From positions 1 through 10,133 of the forward strand of contig WFYP01000230.1 in assembly GCA_015490055.1 (NCBI GenBank): DNA of 10,133 bases. Direction: 5' to 3'. A program made the translations under genes and the position numbers. Positions 1-4,458 of this stretch are shown piece by piece; within the stretch, counting starts at the first letter, position 1, and each line of letters starts with the position of its first letter. Below the pieces are notes generated by a model. The model ran no database searches. It was not told the origin of the DNA and worked only from the letters and a program-made list of their open reading frames with translations. Origin of the DNA: Nitratifractor sp. (lineage in GTDB: Bacteria > Campylobacterota > Campylobacteria > Campylobacterales > Sulfurovaceae).

Positions 1-268
1 GGTTTAAAGCTTTTGCCTCTTTGTATTCATCTTTAGAGATTTCGTTCTCTATCTCTTCTCTAACTAATCCACTACCTTTTTTTATATTTTTAATATAATG
101 CGAATCCTCTTTTCTAAAACGCAAAGTCTCTTCACTCGTAGCTTTTAAATAAAACTGCTCCATTTCTGCGATAATATAACTAATACCTTTTTGTTTTAGC
201 AACTTCTTTATATTGCAACTATTAAAGAGGTATCTTCTTTCAATCTCTAAATTTAACAAGTTTAACAC
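1..268 (-). CDS. CYTH-domain (triphosphate tunnel) protein, 3' end cut by window edge
   Basis: Partial gene; 89 codons are visible and the C-terminus lies outside the window. The N-terminus reads LEIERRYL (residues 7-14), which matches the ExExK signature opening CYTH/triphosphate-tunnel proteins, though the third position here is Arg12 instead of Lys. Further tunnel-like segments follow: RFRK near residue 50, IKKGSGLVREE near 62-72 and EIENEIS just after. Family members are metal-dependent enzymes acting on tripolyphosphate, thiamine triphosphate or ATP; the substrate cannot be told here. I chose the GTG at 268 because AGGTGG lies four bases upstream and a stop lies ten codons further upstream; a TTG at 259 is an alternative. 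It is transcribed divergently from the lipoprotein frame at 376. The family call is fairly sure, the activity is not. Confidence 0.75.
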   Translation of the reverse strand, partial: MLNLLNLEIERRYLFNSCNIKKLLKQKGISYIIAEMEQFYLKATSEETLRFRKEDSHYIKNIKKGSGLVREEIENEISKDEYKEAKALN

Positions 269-287
269 TAAGCCACCTTTTTTTAAT

Positions 288-303
288 AGTATAATTTATT
301 ATA
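288..303 (-). promoter_or_regulatory. Possible -10 boxes for the CYTH gene
   Basis: Read on the minus strand, TATAAT (303-298) and TATACT (293-288) lie 20-35 bases upstream of the GTG start. No convincing -35 box is seen, as is common for Campylobacterota sigma-70 promoters. Position and consensus are the only evidence. Confidence 0.35.
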
Positions 304-343
304 GAGACACCTATATGCCCTGAATGTATTAACTAAATTATAG

Positions 344-349
344 TATAAT
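344..349 (+). promoter_or_regulatory. -10 box for the lipoprotein/rsmD transcript
   Basis: A perfect TATAAT lies 26 bases before the ATG at 376. A weak -35-like CTGAAT (320-325) sits 18 bases upstream. It probably serves the lipoprotein frame, rsmD and the permease gene, which are tightly packed behind it. Confidence 0.5.
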
Positions 350-375
350 CTATTAAAAATTACAAAGGTTATAGA

Positions 376-573
376 ATGAAAAAGTTAAATATTATTATAA
401 TGGTACTTTTTGTAGGTTTAGCAGGTTGTGTTAGTAACAAACCACAGCCAAAAGTATGTACAGCCAATATTTCAGACCCAGCAAAAACAGAGATTAACAA
501 AACAAATATGGTTACGCCAAAGATGGGTTGCCACAAAAGAAAGAGATTATGGAGTCAATTTGGCATCAATTAA
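376..573 (+). CDS. Short lipoprotein, probably frameshifted near its 3' end
   Basis: The 65-codon frame begins with AAAGG seven bases before the ATG. Its product has a lipoprotein signal peptide: MKK, a hydrophobic stretch, then LAGC with the lipidated Cys at residue 18. The function is unknown. The last 18 residues (from about K49) are basic and unlike a natural tail. In the -1 frame the same bases read KDGLPQKKEIMESIWHQLRI followed by one Glu and TAA at 582-584, which looks much more protein-like. One extra A in the AAA run at 519-521 would join the two parts into a protein of about 69 residues. So the gene may carry a one-base deletion (real or a sequencing error) or a slippage site. The corrected tail would overlap the start of rsmD, suggesting translational coupling. 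Confidence 0.6.
   Translation: MKKLNIIIMVLFVGLAGCVSNKPQPKVCTANISDPAKTEINKTNMVTPKMGCHKRKRLWSQFGIN
551..554 (+). promoter_or_regulatory. Ribosome binding site deciding the rsmD start
   Basis: GGAG lies five bases before the TTG at 560. No ATG or GTG in the rsmD frame has a comparable site, and homology to RsmD begins only at about codon 8 after this TTG. This argues against the far upstream ATG at 428, whose extra residues come from out-of-frame lipoprotein sequence. Confidence 0.6.
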
Positions 574-1168
574 GAATAGAGTAAAAATATTTACCACACC
601 AATAATTGCAGGCAAGTACAAAGGCAAAAAGATAGCAATACCAGCGATAGATACAACAAGAAGCTCTAAGTCTATTCTTAGAGAGTCGCTATTTAACTCT
701 ATTGCGTACGATGTTGTAGATGCAAACTTTGTAGAGCTATTCTCTGGCAGTGGCTCTGTTGGGTTAGAGGCACTTAGCCGAGGGGCAACCAAAAGCTACT
801 TTTTAGAGCAAAACCCAACTGCATACAAAATTTTGCAAGATAACATTGCCAATATTGCACCAGATAGCTCATATGTGCTAAGAGGCGATGCATTCGAGCT
901 ATTTGGCTCGCTATACAAGCAGTTAAAAGCGGAAGGCAAAGATACATTTTTCTACTTCGACCCACCATTTAGCATAAGAGATGGTATGGAAGATATTTAC
1001 GATAAATGCATAAACCTAATAGCCCAAATTCAAGACCCATTTGCAAAAAGGGTAATTGTAGAGCATATGACCAATATAGATATGCCAGAGACAATAGGCA
1101 AACTAACAAAACAAAAGCGTAAAAAGTTCGGAAAAAGTTCGCTAACTTACTACACAATAGAGGATTAA
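560..1168 (+). CDS. rsmD: 16S rRNA (guanine-N2)-methyltransferase RsmD
   Basis: Predicted 202-residue S-adenosylmethionine-dependent methyltransferase. In E. coli RsmD methylates G966 of 16S rRNA in the small subunit. From the TTG start, residues 14-29 (PIIAGKYKGKKIAIP) are the typical RsmD opening. T33-N46 carries the TRSSKxxLRESLFN signature, 57-76 is the SAM-binding motif (ELFSGSGSVGLEALSRGA), and D134-PPF is the catalytic N-methyltransferase motif IV. Length fits the family (about 190-200). The TTG at 560 is chosen for its GGAG and because the longer reading back to 428 only adds lipoprotein bases read out of frame. It overlaps the frame-corrected tail of the lipoprotein and is followed two bases after its stop by a permease gene. 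Confidence 0.9.
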   Translation: MASIKNRVKIFTTPIIAGKYKGKKIAIPAIDTTRSSKSILRESLFNSIAYDVVDANFVELFSGSGSVGLEALSRGATKSYFLEQNPTAYKILQDNIANIAPDSSYVLRGDAFELFGSLYKQLKAEGKDTFFYFDPPFSIRDGMEDIYDKCINLIAQIQDPFAKRVIVEHMTNIDMPETIGKLTKQKRKKFGKSSLTYYTIED

Positions 1169-1170
1169 AC

Positions 1171-1983
1171 TTGAACAAGCCAGCCCTACCAAAAGTATCG
1201 CTTTTTATTTTAATAGCTATTGTACTGCTATCGTTTATTGGGCCATTTATATACACAGTATCGCCCTACGAATTTAGCAAAGATGCAATACTGCAAGCCC
1301 CAAGTGCTAGCCACTTGCTAGGCACAGATAGACTAGGCAGGGACTTACTAGCAAGGGTAATAAAAGGCGGACAAGTATCTATAGCCATAGGCGTTGGTTC
1401 GGCACTTATAGCTTCGCTAATTGGCTTAATATATGGCGTATTTGCAGGCTACTTAAAAGGGCTTTGGGATAAAGGCTTTGTTTTGGTAGTAGATTTGTTC
1501 CTAACCTTCCCTACTTTCTTTTTGCTACTAACGCTAGTTAGCTATATAGAAGCATCATCGCTAATTTTAGTAATAGTAATCGCCATAACAGGCTGGATGG
1601 GTACAGCAAGGCTAATACGCTCGCAAGCCTACCAAATATCGAACCAACCATTTATAAAGGTGCTTAAAATATCAAATGTATCAAACTTTAAAATAGTTTT
1701 TAAATACTTCCTACCCCTACTAGCTCCAATATTCTTTGTAAGCTTCTCGTTTGGCGTAAGCGGTGCTATACTAGCAGAGAGCGGACTTAGCTACTTAGGC
1801 TTAGGCATAACCCCACCAAATATGAGCTGGGGAAGCATACTAAGTAGCGGAAAATCAGTAATGGAAATAGCCTGGTGGGTAAGCTTCTTCCCCGGACTTT
1901 TCATATTCTTAGTAACCTTTAGCCTTATTCAAATATCTGACTATTTACAACAGTTGTCTAACTTAAAAGAGAGTGCAGTTTAA
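1171..1983 (+). CDS. ABC transporter permease, DppC/OppC (peptide/nickel) type
   Basis: The 270-residue integral membrane protein belongs to the permease family of peptide/nickel ABC importers. Visible marks are a first membrane segment at about 10-30, the family motif HLLGTDRLGRD (48-58) just before the core domain, further hydrophobic segments at about 68-95, 105-125, 130-145, 183-207 and 238-258, and the SYLGLGITPPNMSWG signature (207-221). It starts with TTG two bases after the rsmD stop, with AGAGGA (1159-1164) six bases upstream, so the two genes are cotranscribed. No partner permease, ATPase or binding protein lies in the window, so the substrate is open; the rest of the transporter may lie elsewhere. 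Its stop codon is embedded in the AT hairpin of repeat copy 1. Confidence 0.88.
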   Translation: MNKPALPKVSLFILIAIVLLSFIGPFIYTVSPYEFSKDAILQAPSASHLLGTDRLGRDLLARVIKGGQVSIAIGVGSALIASLIGLIYGVFAGYLKGLWDKGFVLVVDLFLTFPTFFLLLTLVSYIEASSLILVIVIAITGWMGTARLIRSQAYQISNQPFIKVLKISNVSNFKIVFKYFLPLLAPIFFVSFSFGVSGAILAESGLSYLGLGITPPNMSWGSILSSGKSVMEIAWWVSFFPGLFIFLVTFSLIQISDYLQQLSNLKESAV

Positions 1984-2085
1984 ATTAATGCTTTTGGCAT
2001 TAATTTAGCTTAGAGCTGAAGGCTTAGAGCGTAGAGCGTGCAAAGTAGCTTCAATTTTTATCTGCTAAAAATTAGCTTACTTAGC

Positions 2086-2091
2086 TATAAT
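2086..2091 (+). promoter_or_regulatory. -10 box in leader copy 1
   Basis: TATAAT within AGCTATAATAATGG, a block kept exactly in copy 2 at 3567-3572 although nearby bases have diverged. No clear -35. It would transcribe the CTCCCAAAT hairpin into the 5' untranslated region of the gene at 2169. Confidence 0.5.
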
Positions 2092-2102
2092 AATGGTACA
2101 CA

Positions 2103-2130
2103 CTCCCAAATACAATTTGGGAGCAAGAAA
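2103..2130 (+). repeat. REP-like hairpin with GCAAGAAA tail, in leader copy 1
   Basis: CTCCCAAAT (2103-2111) and ATTTGGGAG (2115-2123) form a perfect 9-bp stem with loop ACA, followed by CAAGAAA. It is not a terminator, as no T-run follows and a gene begins downstream. The shape, a short palindrome with a fixed single-strand tail, recalls REP elements mobilised by TnpA-like RAYT proteins; this is inference, and no such protein is encoded here. The CTCCCAAAT half-motif also bounds the long inverted repeat at 3214-3368. Confidence 0.6.
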
Positions 2131-2168
2131 ACTTGTAGGTAACAACTTAAATTATTAAAGGAATAATA

Positions 2169-3113
2169 GTGTCTAAGACAACTCAATTATTTATAGGACT
2201 TCGACGAGAAAATGGACAAATAGGTTATTTATCAGAAAGCCTGAAAATTCCAGAATTTTTTGAATTGATTCGCCCCACCGAAGAAAAAGGTAGTAACCTT
2301 GTTGACTTTTCACCGGTCATTGAAGCCCTTCATTCTATCCATGAAAAATCTGTTGAGCAATCTATTAGAGAAAAATATAATTCCGTATTTAATTATTGGC
2401 AGGAATCAAACTCATACTCAAATTTACAAATTAAACTTCCTAAATTTGAAAATCTCTCAATATTATCTAATGAATTAATCAATAGTCTTCAGTTTAAAAT
2501 AAATAAACTAAACAAAGATTTTTCTCATAGACGAACAGGAGATATAGATAAAAATTTAGAAGTAATACGAAACATCGAGAACAGTACCAATGCATATATT
2601 GATATATTATTGTGTTTTATTCATTCTAAAGCATCTTTGGAAATTGAATCATTTCAAAAAGATGTGGTCTTAACTCAATATTGTGATTACATACAAGGTA
2701 TAGTTTCTAACCTATTTAACAAAGTTGTCGAATATTCAACATGGAATAATAATTTTAATATTAACGATTCGTCTTTGCTTTATTACCTTGCGTTCAATGA
2801 CAATAAAGAAATAAATTATTACACCAAGCTGTTACCATCTTTCGATGATTCTCAGGACTTAAAACTACTTTTATTAAAAAAATCCATACCTCAAAATTCC
2901 TATAATTATCAAAATGAGCAAACTACTAAAATTGAAGTCGAATACAGAAATCCACTTGAACAAGAGTTGGAAATGGCTAGAATTCTTCGAGACCTATGTT
3001 ATAAAATTACTTCAGTTTCAAAGCTAATAAAACGACTTCAAAAAGGTGATGTGACATGGAATCCAAGTGAAGATTTAGTTGAAGAGCTTAAAAGGTTGAT
3101 TTCTAATACATAA
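2169..3113 (+). CDS. Hypothetical protein, 314 aa, unrecognised
   Basis: I do not recognise this protein. It begins at GTG with AAAGGA six bases upstream. There is no signal peptide or membrane segment, so it is probably cytoplasmic. The first 15 residues (QLFIGLRRENGQIGY) look like two short strands; the remainder is mostly predicted helical and rich in Lys, Asn, Ser and Glu. A charged helical C-terminus, about 262-312, holds ELEMARILRDL and KLIKRLQKGDVTW. No catalytic motif is evident. Arg is often encoded by CGA (LRREN, HRRTG, IRNI, LRDL, IKRL), whereas flanking genes mostly use AGA or AGG, suggesting acquisition by transfer. It is enclosed between the two leader copies, with the MITE-like element behind it. 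Accessory cargo such as a defence or toxin-antitoxin part is possible but unproven. The reading frame itself is convincing. Confidence 0.75.
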   Translation: MSKTTQLFIGLRRENGQIGYLSESLKIPEFFELIRPTEEKGSNLVDFSPVIEALHSIHEKSVEQSIREKYNSVFNYWQESNSYSNLQIKLPKFENLSILSNELINSLQFKINKLNKDFSHRRTGDIDKNLEVIRNIENSTNAYIDILLCFIHSKASLEIESFQKDVVLTQYCDYIQGIVSNLFNKVVEYSTWNNNFNINDSSLLYYLAFNDNKEINYYTKLLPSFDDSQDLKLLLLKKSIPQNSYNYQNEQTTKIEVEYRNPLEQELEMARILRDLCYKITSVSKLIKRLQKGDVTWNPSEDLVEELKRLISNT

Positions 3114-3460
3114 AGCCATGTAATAAATCAGAGGAGCCAATAAATTACCCTGCGGGAATTTTATCATGGTCGCGGTATTGGCAAAAAGCTTTTGCTAACG
3201 ACTCTTCAGCTCGCTCCCAAATTACGAGATTGTGAAAAAACTTAGAAAACAATGGAAATGAGGCTTTAGACTCATCTTGTTACCACCATTTATTGGCATC
3301 ATTTTTGTGAGACTAAAGTCTCACTTCCAAGAAATGCCAAGTTTTTTCACAATCTCTACATTTGGGAGTGTATACCCACGAGACCCATAAAACCACAAAG
3401 CAAAATAACAATTAACCAAAAATAAGCTAATATTACCAATAATCAATGCAATTTTGAACG
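3114..3460. other. Non-coding gap between the 314-aa gene and leader copy 2
   Basis: About 350 bases without a supported gene. The left part (3148-3279) is open on the minus strand for 44 codons and ends at TAA (3147-3145). Its protein-like reading includes NLVIWERAEESLAKAFCQYR but has only a TTG start (about 35 residues) and no clear ribosome site; it may be a repeat-borne relic. GCAAAA and TTTTGC around 3181-3195 form a small palindrome. The centre is the long inverted repeat described separately. The right end, 3369-3460, is A-rich and shows nothing recognisable. Confidence 0.6.
3214..3368. repeat. 155-bp long inverted repeat, MITE-like
   Basis: The outer 30 bp on each side are inverted copies of each other with about 3 mismatches. 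On the left lie CTCCCAAAT (3214-3222) and GAGATTGTGAAAAAACTT (3226-3243); their complements lie on the right at 3360-3368 and 3339-3356. Inside, each arm carries a related smaller palindrome: ATGAGGCT/AGACTCAT (3258-3275) and GTGAGACT/AGTCTCAC (3307-3324). The element has no transposase gene and no obvious target duplication. It shares the CTCCCAAAT end with the hairpins of the two leaders. It could form a long cruciform or RNA hairpin. A miniature non-autonomous element or a compound intergenic repeat fits best. Confidence 0.75.
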
Positions 3461-3566
3461 AGTTTAAATTAATGCCTTGGCATTAATTTAGCTTAGAGCC
3501 AAGGGCTTAGAGCGTATAGCTTTCAAAGTAGCTTCGCTTTTTGTTTGTAAAATCAGCTTGCTTAGC

Positions 3567-3572
3567 TATAAT
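3567..3572 (+). promoter_or_regulatory. -10 box in leader copy 2
   Basis: TATAAT in the same AGCTATAATAATGG block as copy 1, 60 bases before the Fic GTG. The two accessory genes may therefore share regulation through their leaders. Confidence 0.5.
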
Positions 3573-3583
3573 AATGGTGCACA

Positions 3584-3611
3584 CTCCCAAATACAATTTG
3601 GGAGCAAGAAA
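3584..3611 (+). repeat. REP-like hairpin with GCAAGAAA tail, in leader copy 2
   Basis: CTCCCAAAT (3584-3592) pairs with ATTTGGGAG (3596-3604), loop ACA, followed by CAAGAAA. It is identical to the copy at 2103-2130, more strongly conserved than the rest of the leader. Confidence 0.6.
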
Positions 3612-3631
3612 AAAATCATATAAGGGAAATA

Positions 3632-4318
3632 GTGTATAAACTCAATGAACTAACACTAAAGCAAAGAGAAGAGCTTTTTAGGCAACTGCGTATATCTATT
3701 ACTCATCATTCTAATGCATTGGAGGGAACTACTCTCTCTTATGGTGAGACTAAAGAGCTTTTAGAGTATGGGCATACTGCTGGGCATAAACCGCTTGGAG
3801 AGCAACTTGTAATACTTGGCTTTGCTAAAGCTTATGATGTAATAGTTAGAGAAGCTACAAATCCAAACAATATAATAGATAGTAGTTTTATAAAAGATAT
3901 ACACTCTATTATGTTTGAAGATGCTCTAAAAGTAGCACCTGAGTATGTATCTAAACCTATTGGTGCATATAGATTAGATGAGAGATATATTAAGGGTGTA
4001 GAAGTAAAGCTATCTTTACCTCATATGATCTCTAATGATATAGAAAATTTACTTTTTAAATTTAAAAGTAATAGTATGAACCTAGAAGATATTGCCGAGT
4101 TTCATATACTGTTTGAGAGAATACACCCTTTTGCAGATGGCAACGGAAGAGTCGGACGACTTTTGATGGCTTATCAGGCTATACAAAACAATATTGTGCC
4201 ACCGCTTATTGAAAATGATAGTAGAAGCGAATATCTAAAAACTATAAATGACAAAAAAGAGTTATATAATTTTTTACAAGATAGTATCGTTAAAAGTTTG
4301 AAATTAATAAGCACTTGA
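3632..4318 (+). CDS. Fic domain protein, class II (N-terminal inhibitory helix)
   Basis: The 228-residue Fic protein is probably an enzyme that transfers AMP from ATP to hydroxyl side chains of target proteins. The active-site loop H165-PFADGNGRVGR-176 is complete: the general base is His165, the metal ligand Asp169, and the phosphate-binding residues are Asn171, Arg173 and Arg176. Near the N-terminus S27-NAL-E31-G32 matches the [S/T]xxxE[G/N] inhibitory motif, whose Glu blocks productive ATP binding; position before the Fic core makes it class II (self-inhibited), so no separate antitoxin is needed. IGAYR (110-114) is the usual flap region. There is no winged-helix tail, making this a short form. 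The GTG start has AAGGGA four bases upstream. The gene stands alone behind leader copy 2 and is followed by an inverted repeat fragment. The target is unknown. Confidence 0.92.
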   Translation: MYKLNELTLKQREELFRQLRISITHHSNALEGTTLSYGETKELLEYGHTAGHKPLGEQLVILGFAKAYDVIVREATNPNNIIDSSFIKDIHSIMFEDALKVAPEYVSKPIGAYRLDERYIKGVEVKLSLPHMISNDIENLLFKFKSNSMNLEDIAEFHILFERIHPFADGNGRVGRLLMAYQAIQNNIVPPLIENDSRSEYLKTINDKKELYNFLQDSIVKSLKLIST

Positions 4319-4336
4319 TACAAATTTAACTATCAA

Positions 4337-4381
4337 TAAAAGCGAAGCTACTTTATAAGCTCTAGGCTCTCTGCTCTTGGC
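4337..4381 (-). repeat. Degenerate inverted fragment of the leader repeat
   Basis: Read on the minus strand, these 45 bases align without gaps to 3498-3542 of copy 2, with about 9 mismatches by eye. Shared blocks include GCCAAG, AGAGC, AGCTT and AAAGTAGCTTCGCTTTT. The Fic gene is thus bracketed by inverted pieces of the same repeat, which may mark the right edge of the accessory segment. Confidence 0.65.
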
Positions 4382-4406
4382 AGTATTATAGCAAAACTAT
4401 AATACT
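4377..4406 (+). promoter_or_regulatory. sulP promoter overlapped by a perfect palindrome
   Basis: TTGGCA (4377-4382) and TATAAT (4398-4403) with 15 bases between them form a plausible promoter. AGTATTATAG (4382-4391) and CTATAATACT (4397-4406) form a perfect 10-bp inverted repeat separated by CAAAA, covering the whole spacer and the -10. A dimeric repressor binding here would block transcription. It might instead be a hairpin, but no T-run follows. The operator role is inference. Confidence 0.5.
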
Positions 4407-4458
4407 ATCTCTAAGCTTCTAAATGTTAAACTTCCGCATTTTAAAAAAGGTTGATTTA

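Larger units (their letters stand above)
1977..2130 (+). repeat. Long direct repeat (leader), copy 1
   Basis: About 154 bp that recur at 3461-3611 with roughly 85-90% identity by eye. The unit has four parts in the same order in both copies: an AT-rich hairpin, a stretch rich in TTAGAGC and AAAGTAGCTTC, a TATAAT box, and a CTCCCAAAT hairpin ending in GCAAGAAA. The copy begins inside the last two codons of the permease gene, and its first hairpin (1981-1991 pairing with 1997-2007) contains the permease stop. That hairpin lacks a following T-run, so it is not a classic terminator, though it may protect the 3' end. Each copy is followed within about 40 bases by a gene starting with GTG. Confidence 0.85.
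3461..3611 (+). repeat. Long direct repeat (leader), copy 2
   Basis: The second copy of the 1977-2130 unit, 151 bp. The boundaries are the same: it starts with AGTTTAAATTAATG, including the four permease codon bases and stop codon of copy 1, and ends at GCAAGAAA. The AT hairpin is extended here to a 12-bp perfect stem (3465-3476 with 3479-3490) with only TT as loop, so divergence kept the pairing. The presence of permease-derived bases here suggests that copy 2, or an ancestor of both, arose by duplication of the region after the permease gene. It immediately precedes the Fic gene. Confidence 0.85.

Noticed and set aside
428..559. Longer rsmD starting at ATG 428
   Set aside because: The extra 44 residues come from the lipoprotein bases read out of frame, are unlike RsmD, and the TTG at 560 has a well-placed GGAG.
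969..1256. Minus-strand open frame opposite rsmD and the permease gene
   Set aside because: It overlaps two well-supported genes and has no recognisable motif or ribosome site; a shadow of the plus-strand codon pattern. The same holds for 547-968, 5236-5532, 6208-6552, 7170-7427 and 7653-7871 on the minus strand.
1981..2007. AT-rich hairpin as intrinsic terminator of the permease gene
   Set aside because: The stem is A/T-rich and no T-run follows; it is better described as part of the leader repeat. Partial termination cannot be excluded.
1977..3611. CRISPR array or composite transposon
   Set aside because: Only two long direct copies over 1.3 kb apart, no regular short spacers, no transposase, and no cas gene.
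4423..4458. Longer sulP starting at ATG 4423
   Set aside because: No ribosome site before it; ATG 4459 has AAAAGG at good spacing and starts with typical SulP sequence.
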